DNA of 64,000 nt from Cedecea neteri (GTDB lineage: Bacteria > Pseudomonadota > Gammaproteobacteria > Enterobacterales > Enterobacteriaceae), in contig NZ_CP009451.1 of assembly GCF_000757825.1 (NCBI RefSeq), positions 434,001-498,000 on the forward strand, read 5' to 3'. Positions 49,910-58,051 of this stretch are shown in pieces. The stretch's first letter is position 1. Each line of letters opens with the position of its first letter. The position numbers were made by a program, and so were the translations under genes. The notes under the pieces are model-generated. The model ran no database searches, was not told where the DNA came from, and saw only the letters and a list, made by a program, of their open reading frames with translations.

Positions 49910-49924
49910 CCTCACCCTAACCCT
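49910..49924 (+). repeat. Left part of a GC-rich intergenic repeat split by the IS element
   Basis: CCTCACCCTAACCCT lies just left of the insertion. Removing 49925-51122 plus one of the two flanking CT cores rejoins it to CTCCCTGGAAGGGAGAGGGG, giving the common enterobacterial intergenic repeat CCCTCACCCTAACCCTCTCC. The inverse copy, close in sequence, lies at 51169-51211. Confidence 0.7.
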
Positions 49925-49935
49925 TATGTCTTGAA

Positions 49936-50110
49936 CTTCCCCGCCAGTGCGGGGAAGATCCCCGACTGATCATCGGGAGGTTGCCGGTGAGCATCCCCTG
50001 GCCCTGGTGCTTCCGAGCCCGTGGGAGAGATTATGCCCCGGCAACCTTATTCCCTGTCGCCTCAAGACCGAACGGTATCCTGTGCCTCTGAGCACCCACA
50101 TATAAGGATG
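49936..50110 (+). ncRNA. Candidate bridge RNA of the IS110 element
   Basis: The non-coding 5' end folds into three parts. (1) A perfect 9-bp hairpin, CTTCCCCGC (49936-49944) with GCGGGGAAG (49949-49957). (2) A loop closed by the perfect stem AGGTTGCCGG (49978-49987) and CCGGCAACCT (50038-50047). (3) A loop closed by ATCCT (50077-50081) and AGGAT (50105-50109), with GTGC/GCAC inside. Loop 2 holds CCCTGGCCCT (49996-50005), matching the left target CCCTAACCCT except for two G-for-A changes that allow G-T wobble on the opposite strand, and GGGAGAG (50023-50029), complementary to the right target CTCTCCC. Loop 3 starts AACGGTATCCT, like the element's right end ACGGTATCT, and holds ATAAG, complementary to CTTAT at its left end. 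Confidence 0.8.
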
Positions 50111-50147
50111 GTCTGGCGATATTATTCATAAGGTTACGGAGAATCAG

Positions 50148-51107
50148 ATGACCCTCACTTCTGTCGGCGTTGATATTGCTAAGCTAAAATTTGATGTCGC
50201 TGTCCTGCTGCCTGGTCAGAAATACAAAACTAAAAAGTTTGCTAACACGCCTGCGGGATGTCGTGAGTTTATTCACTGGCTGACCCGCTTTGGGGACTGT
50301 CATGTCTGTATGGAAGCGACGGGCAGCTACAGCACGGAACTCGCCACGGCATTGTCCGATGGCGGCTATCGCGTCAGCCTGGAAAACCCTGCCCGCATTC
50401 ATGCCTTCAGTAACACCGAACTGACCCGAAACAAAACGGATAAAAGCGATGCCGCCCTGATAGCACGGTATTGTGCCCTGTATCAGCCAGCCCAATGGCA
50501 TCCGGCTCCTCTCAGCCAGCGACAGCTGACCGCGCTGGTGCGGCATCTTAAAAATCTTGAAGAGATGCGTCAGATGGAAGAGAACAGGCTGGAGGCCGCA
50601 GATGAGGTCATCACTGGCTCGTTAAAAGAGCACATCGCCACGCTGGATGAACTGATAAAAGAAACCAAAAAGAAAATCAGACAGCACATTGATGATGACC
50701 CGGACCTGAGAAAAGACAAAGCGCTGCTGGAGAGTATCCCGGGAGTGGGAGATGTGCTGAGTACGAGTCTTCTGGCCTTCGCGGGAAACCTGAGGCGGTT
50801 CAGGAGCAGTAAGGCTCTGGTGGCTTATGCAGGGCTGAACCCACGACGTTGTGAGTCCGGGATGTGGAAGGGAAAGAGCAGGTTGTCAAAAGTGGGGAGC
50901 CGTGAGCTGCGTAGCGTGCTGTATATGCCTACGGTAGTGGCGGGAAGATGTAATGAAGTGGTGAAAGACCTGATGACCCGGATGGCGAGCAGGGGGAAGA
51001 CAGGCAAAGAACGCGTGTGTGCAGGAATGAGAAAGCTGCTACAGCTGGCTTATGGGGTGGTGAAATCAGGGCGTGAATTTAACGCTGAAATACCGCTTGC
51101 CGGATAA
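50148..51107 (+). CDS. IS110-family transposase/recombinase (DEDD)
   Basis: This 319-residue recombinase works with a bridge RNA. The RuvC-like DEDD residues are readable: Asp9 (VGVDIAK), Glu56 (CMEATGSYS), Asp98 and Asp101 (NKTDKSDAALIARYCA). The C-terminal Tnp domain has SIPGVGDVLSTSLLAFAGNLRRF and the catalytic Ser237 in LNPRRCESG. Spacing agrees with IS621 within about four residues. The middle helix region (130-185) is the coiled coil linking the two domains. The frame is intact. RBS GGAGA lies 6 bases before the ATG. Confidence 0.94.
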   Translation: MTLTSVGVDIAKLKFDVAVLLPGQKYKTKKFANTPAGCREFIHWLTRFGDCHVCMEATGSYSTELATALSDGGYRVSLENPARIHAFSNTELTRNKTDKSDAALIARYCALYQPAQWHPAPLSQRQLTALVRHLKNLEEMRQMEENRLEAADEVITGSLKEHIATLDELIKETKKKIRQHIDDDPDLRKDKALLESIPGVGDVLSTSLLAFAGNLRRFRSSKALVAYAGLNPRRCESGMWKGKSRLSKVGSRELRSVLYMPTVVAGRCNEVVKDLMTRMASRGKTGKERVCAGMRKLLQLAYGVVKSGREFNAEIPLAG

Positions 51108-51122
51108 CCGACAAGACGGTAT

Positions 51123-51214
51123 CTCTCCCTGGAAGGGAGAGGGGATAAACAATGTTTCCCATAGCTTTTGTTTTCTCCCTCGCCCCTTTGGGGAGAGGGC
51201 CGGGGTGAGGGGAA
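51123..51214. repeat. Inverted GC-rich intergenic repeat between azoR and paaY
   Basis: CTCTCCCTGGAAGGGAGAGG (51123-51142) is the right half of the repeat split by the IS element and forms its own hairpin. At 51175-51211 an inverted copy, CTCCCTCGCCCCTTTGGGGA followed by GAGGGCCGGGGTGAGGGG, reads back towards it. The pair lies between the convergent azoR and paaY genes and would form a long stem-loop, probably a bidirectional transcription stop or mRNA 3'-end protector. Confidence 0.7.
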
Positions 51215-51811
51215 TTAACCGCTTTTCTTAGGCTGGTGCAAATCCTCAAACACCAGACGTTTACGCCCCGCCTCTACCTCACGCAGCGGCTCAACCTGAT
51301 GCATCGTTTGCTGACAGCGAATCACCAAATCCTGATACTCCTTCGTCCCCTGTTTTTTCCAGGCCAGCTCTTCCGGTCTTAACTCACGGATCGCTTTCGC
51401 CGGGCTGCCAATAATCATCGTATTCGCCGGAAACTCGGCTTTGCCTTTGACAAAGGCCGCCGCGCCGACAATTGAGTTTTCGCCAATTTGCGCGCCGTCC
51501 AGAATGACCGCGTTCATGCCAATCAACGCATTTTTGCCGATGCGGCAGCCATGAAGAATTGCGCCGTGGCCGATATGGCCGTCCTGCTCCACAACCGTAT
51601 CCTGCTCCGGAAATCCGTGCATTACGCAGTTATCCTGCACGTTCGCCCCATCTTCTACAATGATGCGCCCAAAGTCGCCGCGCAGGCTGGCATTAGGGCC
51701 GATGTAGACGCGGTGGCCGAGGATAACATCGCCAATCAGCACCGCCGTGGGATGCACATAGCTGTCTTCCGGGACAACCGGCGTCAGGCCATCAATCTGA
51801 TAAATGGACAT
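51215..51811 (-). CDS. paaY: PaaY, hexapeptide-repeat thioesterase of phenylacetate metabolism
   Basis: This 198-residue left-handed beta-helix (gamma-carbonic-anhydrase-like) protein has a run of hexapeptide repeats ([38 protein letters not shown]) and metal-ligand histidines ([14 protein letters not shown]). It matches E. coli PaaY, a thioesterase that removes dead-end CoA esters such as ring-derived intermediates of phenylacetate degradation. It is 14 bp downstream of paaX and probably co-transcribed. The catabolic genes paaA-K are not next to it here. Confidence 0.94.
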   Translation of the reverse strand: MSIYQIDGLTPVVPEDSYVHPTAVLIGDVILGHRVYIGPNASLRGDFGRIIVEDGANVQDNCVMHGFPEQDTVVEQDGHIGHGAILHGCRIGKNALIGMNAVILDGAQIGENSIVGAAAFVKGKAEFPANTMIIGSPAKAIRELRPEELAWKKQGTKEYQDLVIRCQQTMHQVEPLREVEAGRKRLVFEDLHQPKKSG

Positions 51812-51825
51812 ACGGGCTCCTTATT

Positions 51826-52752
51826 TTAGGGTGTGAGTCCGCCGAATCGCGTGTGGTAGCCGCTTACCGGGGCAGGCAAATCACCCACCGAAGTTTCGCC
51901 CAGTTCGCTGAGGTAAGCCAGTGAACCGGCGGCAACCCGCTGATAGATATTGATGCACAGCTGACGGGCGCTCTGCCCCAGCCAGTGCGGCGGCAGCAGT
52001 TCGTCCGGCAACAGCGGATCTTTCAGCACAACACGACGGTAGAAATGGATCAACAGCAGCTGAATCTGGAAACAGCGCTGCGGCGTCAGTTCATCGCTTC
52101 CCGCCTCGCGCAGCAGCGGCAGCAGCGGGCGGAAGGAGTGAATAAACTCGGCGTAGCGTTCGTTTTTATCGGTCAAAAGCCAGCACTCTTCGACGCGGGA
52201 CTTTAGCGCCGCGCGCGATGTTTGCAGCGGGGATTCGGCCTCAAAACAGATAACCTGCTCGGCCACGCCCGCCTCGTGCAGCAGGCTTTGAATGTCCGCC
52301 AGATTTTGTGAGGGAGAAGCCATCAGGTTTGGCGCCAGCGCCCCAAAGCCCTGCCAGATAAGCTGTTTTTTCACCTGCTGCAGCGTGGTTTTTTCCAGAC
52401 CTTCAGAAAGCAGCAGCAGCCACTTCCCGTCCCAGGCCGGCTGGCCGGCACGGTAAATTTTGGACTCCGCACGGCGGGTCATTCTCTGGCCCATGTCCGT
52501 CAGGCGATAAAAACTGCGTCGCCCCACCCGCTCCACGTCGAGCCAGCCCTCTTTATTAAGGCGGAAAAGCGACGTCCGGACAAAACGCTCGCCAAATCCT
52601 AAAGGCTCCAGCATCGCCGCCAGGCTGCCCAGCCAGATCTCGCCGCCGCGATGGGCCAGCGCATCGCCGTATAAAGAAACAATCAGCGAAGTGCCGCTGA
52701 TGGGCACCGCGCTGACGGCCTGCTGAATAAACTGATCGAGTTTGCTGCTCAT
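51826..52752 (-). CDS. paaX: PaaX, repressor of phenylacetate catabolism
   Basis: This 308-residue regulator is close to E. coli PaaX (316). It has an N-terminal winged helix (about 20-90, SLIVSLYGDALAHRGGEIWLGSLAAMLEPLGFGERFVRTSLFRLNKEGWL) and the PaaX central and C-terminal domains. In E. coli PaaX represses the paa operons and is released by phenylacetyl-CoA. Upstream, after 126 bp, lies the unrelated GH5 gene on the same strand rather than paaK. PaaX may therefore act on a distant paa operon or on other genes. Confidence 0.94.
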   Translation of the reverse strand: MSSKLDQFIQQAVSAVPISGTSLIVSLYGDALAHRGGEIWLGSLAAMLEPLGFGERFVRTSLFRLNKEGWLDVERVGRRSFYRLTDMGQRMTRRAESKIYRAGQPAWDGKWLLLLSEGLEKTTLQQVKKQLIWQGFGALAPNLMASPSQNLADIQSLLHEAGVAEQVICFEAESPLQTSRAALKSRVEECWLLTDKNERYAEFIHSFRPLLPLLREAGSDELTPQRCFQIQLLLIHFYRRVVLKDPLLPDELLPPHWLGQSARQLCINIYQRVAAGSLAYLSELGETSVGDLPAPVSGYHTRFGGLTP

Positions 52753-52878
52753 CCTGCCTCATTGCCGCTATGGGAATTCCTGAGAAAAAACATAGCATAA
52801 TAAAGCCATAGAGCATGACTGAATTAGTCATTATGATTCAAAATACCCATCAACTGGCATTAGTGCGTAACGCTTAAC

Positions 52879-54066
52879 TCATCGCGTGGGTGATGCCAGC
52901 CGGCGGCTTATCGGCTCAAACTCGGGCGTGGCATGGCGCGGTAAAGTATCTCGCTTATGCGCATCAATCGCCTTCCAGTACGACCAGGGCACTTTGCTTT
53001 TCCCGAGTTCGTAATCCATGCCGTCCCAGGCATCTTCGCGGAAGCTGTAAAATGCCCAGTGGGCCTGCGTTTTATCCATGACGCGGAGGACATCTTCGAG
53101 ATACTGACGGCACCCGGCCAGCTGCCGCATACAGCCAAACTCACCGGCCACCATGCGATTCTCTGCCACGCCGCGCTGCTTAGCCCACGAAAACGGCTGC
53201 TGCAAATAGCCGGCCACGCGTTCACCGTCCCATTTTTCCTGTTTGCCGCCGAAAGGGACGACGCCGGGATAGGCATAGGGCTTCAGACGTTTAAGGTTGG
53301 GTGCGCTGGTCGCGTCGTAGGGTTCGTACATATGGAAGCTGTAGAGCACGCGATTGTCGTCCAGGGCTGAAGGCCAGTAGCTGAAGCTGTCGGCGGCGGC
53401 ATACCAGCCGCTATCTACCATTACAGGCGTGGTCTTATCGACTTCACGTATCGCTTTAATAACGGTTTGATAGAACTCAGGCAGGTCTCTCGCCGTACCC
53501 TGCTGTTTTTTATACCAGGCCTTCATTTCCTCCGGTGAGGCGTGTTCCGGCAGCCCCGCCCGCTTCTCTGGCGCAGGCTCGTTGATCAGGTTGTACGCGG
53601 CAACAGCCGGGTTATCTTTTAGCTGTGCGGCCAGATCGCGCCAGAACTTCGCGCTTTGCTGCCAGTAGCGTTTGTCCTGCCACAGCCGGTCGTCAAACCG
53701 GCCATTATTGTTTTGTGCCCAGCGCATACCGGGCAGCGAAAGCGGCGTAATCACCACTTTAAGCCCGGCGGCATGGGCGCGGGCCAGCGTGTCTTTGAGC
53801 GTTTGCAGATCCTGCTTCATCAGCCCCTGATAGTTGTCGGCATTCCCCAACAAAAAATCACGCTGCTCCGGCTGCCATTTATCCCAGGACAGCCTTACCC
53901 AGGTGGCGCCGTAGCCCTTAAGAGCAGAAAAATAGGCCTGGTCAGGCGGCAGGCGGTTAAAGCTGTTGCCGCCGTGCTGCGGCAAATCCCAGAAAGCGAG
54001 GCTGTCAGCGGCAAAAGATGAGGCAGAGATCAGGGCCAGCCCTGCCAGGAGTACTTTAAGTTTCAT
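52879..54066 (-). CDS. Exported glycoside hydrolase family 5 (cellulase-like) enzyme
   Basis: This 395-residue protein has a clear signal peptide (MKLKVLLAGLALISASSFA, cleaved near residue 20). It is followed by a TIM-barrel GH5 domain with the acid/base Glu163 in NLINEPAPE and the nucleophile Glu309 in MVAGEFGC; the barrel also has WVRLSWDKWQ and SFHMYEP. It should hydrolyse a beta-linked glycan in the periplasm or outside; cellulose, mannan or another beta-glucan cannot be told apart by eye. It is not part of a bcs cellulose cluster. It follows the DUF2861-like gene by 89 bp on the same strand and is likely the last gene of the Vxr-like operon. Two Cys pairs (FGC, AGC) may form a disulfide. 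Confidence 0.9.
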   Translation of the reverse strand: MKLKVLLAGLALISASSFAADSLAFWDLPQHGGNSFNRLPPDQAYFSALKGYGATWVRLSWDKWQPEQRDFLLGNADNYQGLMKQDLQTLKDTLARAHAAGLKVVITPLSLPGMRWAQNNNGRFDDRLWQDKRYWQQSAKFWRDLAAQLKDNPAVAAYNLINEPAPEKRAGLPEHASPEEMKAWYKKQQGTARDLPEFYQTVIKAIREVDKTTPVMVDSGWYAAADSFSYWPSALDDNRVLYSFHMYEPYDATSAPNLKRLKPYAYPGVVPFGGKQEKWDGERVAGYLQQPFSWAKQRGVAENRMVAGEFGCMRQLAGCRQYLEDVLRVMDKTQAHWAFYSFREDAWDGMDYELGKSKVPWSYWKAIDAHKRDTLPRHATPEFEPISRRLASPTR

Positions 54067-54155
54067 GGCAAATGTCTCGGTAACAAAAGAGACTGCAGTA
54101 TTGCTGGTTAGTAGAGGGGGATTGTCAGAGGAATGTCAGAAAAGCGCTGCGAGCG

Positions 54156-54971
54156 TTAATTTTGTAGCATCACCAGCGGCCCGGCCAGGCGATGCTCGAT
54201 TCTCACCGCCACGCTTCCCCTGTTTTCAGCGCTCACCACTGCAACGGTTGCCCATACGCTGTCAGGCAGCTTAGAAGGCCAGGGAACCAGCGACAATTTA
54301 TCGCTCCTTGCCCACCAAATCTGGCTGTAGTCTGTCCGGTTAAGCAGCGTCTGCTCAAGCCACGGCTCAGGACATGAGGAAGCTACCTGCGGTGCATTAA
54401 GCGTAATTTCACGATCGTGAAGCTGGATGCGGCTAAGTCCCGCAATACCCTGCAACGCCAGAGGCTGCTGCCATTGCTGCCCGCCGCTTGAGACGGTCAG
54501 CAAATAGACGCCCTCGCTCAGCGGCTGGTTAAACTCCTGACTCTCAACGCGATATTCATTTTCCGGTTCGTGCTGTATTGGCGCGGTGGAAAGTACCTCT
54601 TTACCGTCAGGCAGCACCAGGGAAACCTTCAGATCGTGGCGGAGGCTTTTGCCGCTCAGGGTAATGCGATAAATACGATTAAGCGGCATATCCCGCTGCA
54701 TCAGCGTTAACGTTGTATCGTCCAGCCACTCAGGCGCTGCGGGAGGCAGATCTTTGCCACACTGCTTGCTGACCAGGGCGTAAAGCGCGTCTTTCCATGC
54801 CGTGCGCTGTGCCTCGCTGTTCAGCTGAGGCCAGACATTAATCAACTGGCTATTGGCAAGATCGCTGCGCTCGTTAAACAGTTGATGATAAAACGGCTCC
54901 AGCGGCGTTTGCGGCAGCGTCGCGCCGGCGGTGACAGACGAGATCATGAGGGCAAAAAGACACCGTTTCAT
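54156..54971 (-). CDS. DUF2861-like exported protein, VxrC-like
   Basis: This 271-residue protein has a signal peptide (MKRCLFALMISSVTAGA). The mature part begins LPQTPLEPFYHQLFNERSDLANSQLINVWPQLN and is followed by two beta-rich modules, with Cys residues (KQCGKD, SSCPEPW) that may pair. It resembles the DUF2861 protein VxrC encoded in Vibrio vxrABCDE. Its start overlaps the response-regulator stop by 4 bases (ATGA), so it is in the same operon and probably acts in the periplasm with the sensor. Its function is not established; the assignment rests on overall pattern and gene order. Confidence 0.7.
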   Translation of the reverse strand: MKRCLFALMISSVTAGATLPQTPLEPFYHQLFNERSDLANSQLINVWPQLNSEAQRTAWKDALYALVSKQCGKDLPPAAPEWLDDTTLTLMQRDMPLNRIYRITLSGKSLRHDLKVSLVLPDGKEVLSTAPIQHEPENEYRVESQEFNQPLSEGVYLLTVSSGGQQWQQPLALQGIAGLSRIQLHDREITLNAPQVASSCPEPWLEQTLLNRTDYSQIWWARSDKLSLVPWPSKLPDSVWATVAVVSAENRGSVAVRIEHRLAGPLVMLQN

Positions 54972-55630
54972 GACGATATCTCCAGCCGATAACCAACGCC
55001 ACGCACGCTCGCAATAGGCAGGCCGGGAAGCTTTTGCCGTAATTGCAGAATATGAGTATCAACCGTTCTGGTCGACGGAAAATGTTGATAGCCCCAGACC
55101 TGATTAAGCAGTTCATCACGGGTAAATACGCGCCCTGCCATCTGCATTAGCATTGCCAGCAGCGCAAACTCTGTTGCCGTCAGTGCAACCTCTTTCTGCT
55201 GCCAGTTCGCCACCTGCCGCGCCGGAAGTAAGCTGAGCTCACCGCAAATCAGCAGGCCATCCCCTAACGGGCGAAGCTGGGCCCGGATCCGCGCCAGCAG
55301 TTCGACATGGGCAAAAGGCTTGCTCAGGTAATCCCGCGCCCCTGCCTCAAGCCCTGCCACCCGTTCTTCAACGCTCACTTTTGCCGTCAAAACTATCACC
55401 GGCAGGGCTTTCTTAGCCAACCACTGCGGCAGTAGCCGGAGGCTGTCACCCTCGGGAAGCTGGCGATCGAGAATCGCTAAATCGACCTGATACCAATATT
55501 CAAGAACATGCTCAGTACTACGCAACCAGCGGCAGATAAACCCTTCCTGTTCCAGAAATGCCGCCAGCCCCTCGCCCAGCGCAATATCATCTTCAATTAA
55601 CAATAAAGAGTGCGCTTTATTCGTGGTCAT
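54968..55630 (-). CDS. OmpR-family response regulator, VxrB-like
   Basis: This 220-residue protein has a receiver domain (acidic pocket EDD at 13-15, phosphoacceptor Asp55 in LAILDRQLPEG, Lys in YLSKPF) and a C-terminal winged helix of the OmpR/PhoB type (LTATEFALLAMLMQMAGRVFTRDELLNQVWGYQHFPSTRTVDTHILQLRQKL). It is encoded between a DUF3404-like sensor kinase (14-bp overlap) and the DUF2861-like gene (4-bp overlap). By order and domains it is the counterpart of Vibrio VxrB, which controls cell-wall repair and, in V. cholerae, T6SS genes. Targets in this organism are unknown. Confidence 0.88.
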   Translation of the reverse strand: MTTNKAHSLLLIEDDIALGEGLAAFLEQEGFICRWLRSTEHVLEYWYQVDLAILDRQLPEGDSLRLLPQWLAKKALPVIVLTAKVSVEERVAGLEAGARDYLSKPFAHVELLARIRAQLRPLGDGLLICGELSLLPARQVANWQQKEVALTATEFALLAMLMQMAGRVFTRDELLNQVWGYQHFPSTRTVDTHILQLRQKLPGLPIASVRGVGYRLEISS

Positions 55631-57035
55631 AAGGCAACTCCAGGGTGAAAGTGGTTGGTCCGGGGCTGAACGTCAACCTGCCGTTGAGCCGATGAGAAAC
55701 GCGCTGAACAATGGTTAACCCCAGGCCAAGACTGCTGTTTGACCAGCGCAAGCGGCGGGTCTTCAGCAGAGGATTGTGGCTTATGTTCCCGCGATCGCTC
55801 ACCTGAAATATAAGGTGTGTTTTATTTTTGCAGACCGTCAAATGCACGGGAGCAGCACCGTGACGAAGAGCATTATCCAGTAAATTCGTCATACAAAGGC
55901 TGCTCCAGTACAGCGAGACGCCAACGGTAGCGTCCTCTTCCAGGCAGTAATTCACTCCGTCTCTGCCTGCACAAAGATGATCAAGCCAGTCGCTAATCTG
56001 CACCTGGGTTAGTGTTTCCAGCGCTTCCTTCTGGTGCTCAGCAATAAGGTAATGTTTGCTGGTTTCAGCCATCTGACGCATGCGTTGCAGCGTGTCGGCA
56101 AGCGCCACAAAATTGAGCTGTGCGCCTTCGGGGAGCTGGTCAAAGTCACGGCGAAAATGCTCGACAACATTGCTTAACTGGGCGATGGGCGTACGCAGCT
56201 CGTGCGTCAGCATCTGCGTGATAAATCTCTGCCGTTCGCGTAGCTGGTGCCGTTGCCAGCCCATCCACATCAGGCCTGCAGTAGTCAATATCGCCAGCAG
56301 GCCAAACAACCAGCGCCAGACATCGCGGTACCCTTCACGAGCATTGACGCACAGCGCCCCTGCGCGCAAATCGCAGCGCCCTCCTGTATTCACGAGTTCG
56401 AGGCCGGACTGCCGGGCCAACGGCTGCCAGACCTTAGGGGCATAGCGCCGCCACTGCTGGTGATTAAGCTGCCAGAGTTCACCGTTCTGCAACAGCCAAC
56501 GTTGGCCACCCAGCAGCGCATTGAGATTGTCATCGGACAAAGTACCTATGCCCGCAAGGTCGTCGGGTCTTTCCCTCACATGGAGCGAGTTTCTTAGCGC
56601 AGCGGCTGCCTCCGGGTGACGCAAAATATACTGCCGGGCGCTGCTTCCGCCTAAAGGGTAGATGGGATTCGCGTTGAACCAGGACGCAGAAGGTATGTTC
56701 GGCTGGCATAACGCCGCAATGAATGATTTCACTGCGGCGGATAGCCCGATCTCGCTGGCACAGCGCTTGTCCAGGTGATAAAACGCCGTGAGTTCCGGCA
56801 ACGACCAGGCCTGAAACTGTGGATACATGGATTCGGGCTTGAGCAGCGTAGCATCTAGCTGTTGCAGGGTTTGCAGCGAGACCTGCGCCGAGGGCGTGGA
56901 CTGGTTTAACGCCGCGCTAAACTCAGCCAAATGCTCGTCGACGGCCGCCGCACGGGCCGCACTTGCCTGCAGCCAAAAGACGCCGCACAGCCAGAGCAAG
57001 GCGTAACGCAAAAAAGTGGCATATCGCTGAGTCAC
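55617..57035 (-). CDS. Sensor histidine kinase with DUF3404-like exported domain, VxrA/VbrK-like
   Basis: This 472-residue kinase has an N-terminal signal anchor (TFLRYALLWLCGVFWLQASAARA), an exported sensor domain (about 30-235) with the pattern SWFNANPIYPLGGSSARQYILRHPEA and four Cys (92, 110, 221, 229), and a transmembrane helix (about 241-261). The H-box HELRTPIAQLSNVVE (His278) and an ATPase domain (NLLDNALRHG, VSDRG, LGLGLTIVQRV) follow. The domain layout matches Vibrio VxrA/VbrK; VbrK senses beta-lactams. I place the start at the GTG at 57035 because AAGG lies 8 bases upstream and the product then begins with the signal segment; the longer frame runs back into the neighbouring kinase gene. 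Confidence 0.85.
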   Translation of the reverse strand: MTQRYATFLRYALLWLCGVFWLQASAARAAAVDEHLAEFSAALNQSTPSAQVSLQTLQQLDATLLKPESMYPQFQAWSLPELTAFYHLDKRCASEIGLSAAVKSFIAALCQPNIPSASWFNANPIYPLGGSSARQYILRHPEAAAALRNSLHVRERPDDLAGIGTLSDDNLNALLGGQRWLLQNGELWQLNHQQWRRYAPKVWQPLARQSGLELVNTGGRCDLRAGALCVNAREGYRDVWRWLFGLLAILTTAGLMWMGWQRHQLRERQRFITQMLTHELRTPIAQLSNVVEHFRRDFDQLPEGAQLNFVALADTLQRMRQMAETSKHYLIAEHQKEALETLTQVQISDWLDHLCAGRDGVNYCLEEDATVGVSLYWSSLCMTNLLDNALRHGAAPVHLTVCKNKTHLIFQVSDRGNISHNPLLKTRRLRWSNSSLGLGLTIVQRVSHRLNGRLTFSPGPTTFTLELPYDHE

Positions 57036-57087
57036 GACAACGGCCTTAATTGAGAGGGTTCGCAAAGCGGCTCTGTTGCCAGCATAG

Positions 57088-58041
57088 TTATCTCGCAGAT
57101 TGCGCCGCAAGAAAGGCTTCGATTTGCGAACGGGTGGATGTCCCTTCCATCGGGCCTCGCTGCGAAATCGCCAGCGAACCGCTGGCATTGGCCCAGTTCA
57201 GGGCTTCCTCAGGCTGCACCCCGGACAAAAACAGGCTGACAAACGTAGCACCAAAGCAGTCGCCAGCCCCGGTAGGATCAACAACCGAAACGGCGAAACC
57301 AGGCACATGCCAGGTTTGCTGGTCACTGAAATAACTCGCCCCTCGCGGCCCTCGCTTGATCACAACGTGTTTCACCCCACGCCTGAGCAGATTGTCCACC
57401 AGCAGTTGCTCATCCTCTCCCTGATGCCGCCCGAAATAATCGAGCTCCCCGTCACTTGGCAGGAAAATATCTGTATAATCAAGTATGTATTCAAAAGCCT
57501 GTGACATTTCCGGGATATTAAGCATCTCTTTACGAATGTTAGGATCGAAAGAGACCGTGCCGCCGCGCGACTTCACGTTTTCAATCGCTTTTCGCATGGC
57601 ATCAATGATACGAAACGAAAACAGCGACGAGCCCATAATATGAAAATGATTGCACTGGTTAAGCAGGGTTTCGTCAATATGGTCGGCAGTAAGCAAGCCG
57701 CAGGCGCTGTTCGGCAGATTAAAAATAAAATCTCGCTGTGACTGGTTGCGATAACTCACAAAGGCGCTGCCGGTAGTGGCCTTTTGCAGGACGGTAATGC
57801 CGTTCACGATGACCCCGTCTCTTTCCAGCCGGGCAACGTTCATCTCACCGAAGGCATCGCTGCCGACGCAGCTGAACAGCACCGAACCAAAACCTAACTT
57901 TGCTACCTGATCGGCAAAGATTGCCGGAGCACCGCTGGGGTAAGGCCCCCAGAACTCCCCCGGCTGCGAAAAGCCCTGATTTTCTTTCTTGGCCAAAAAC
58001 TCCACCAACAGCTCACCGATAGTACATATCGTCACGTTCAT
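57088..58041 (-). CDS. PfkB/ribokinase-family sugar kinase of the ketohexose locus
   Basis: This 317-residue kinase has the PfkB signatures: an N-terminal GELLVEF, a substrate region GGAP-like (PYPSGAPAIFADQVAKLGFGSVLFSCVGSDAFGEMNVARL), and the C-terminal anion hole and catalytic Asp in DPTGAGDCFGATFVS. It resembles tagatose or ribokinase-like kinases found in tag loci. It starts at ATG 58041 with AAGGAG 5 bases upstream, 10 bp after the DeoR-type gene. Probable role: phosphorylate free ketohexose (or a derivative) in the cytosol. The exact substrate is unproven. Confidence 0.82.
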   Translation of the reverse strand: MNVTICTIGELLVEFLAKKENQGFSQPGEFWGPYPSGAPAIFADQVAKLGFGSVLFSCVGSDAFGEMNVARLERDGVIVNGITVLQKATTGSAFVSYRNQSQRDFIFNLPNSACGLLTADHIDETLLNQCNHFHIMGSSLFSFRIIDAMRKAIENVKSRGGTVSFDPNIRKEMLNIPEMSQAFEYILDYTDIFLPSDGELDYFGRHQGEDEQLLVDNLLRRGVKHVVIKRGPRGASYFSDQQTWHVPGFAVSVVDPTGAGDCFGATFVSLFLSGVQPEEALNWANASGSLAISQRGPMEGTSTRSQIEAFLAAQSAR

Positions 58042-58051
58042 CACCGCTCCT

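Larger units (their letters stand above)
49925..51122 (+). mobile_element. IS110-family insertion sequence
   Basis: A 1.2-kb element with one DEDD transposase gene, a long 5' non-coding end (about 220 bp) and a very short 3' end (15 bp), the layout of the IS110 group (bridge RNA upstream of the gene). There are no terminal inverted repeats, as is usual for this family. Ends were set from the flanks: a CT dinucleotide is found on both sides (49923-49924 and 51123-51124), and joining the flanks at one CT restores an intact repeat. The element looks complete and potentially active. Confidence 0.85.

Noticed and set aside
55617..57188. Longer 523-codon form of the VxrA-like kinase starting at 57188
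   Set aside because: The extra 51 codons lie mostly over the end of the neighbouring sugar kinase gene and would bury the signal segment; a GTG at 57035 with AAGG at good spacing is better.
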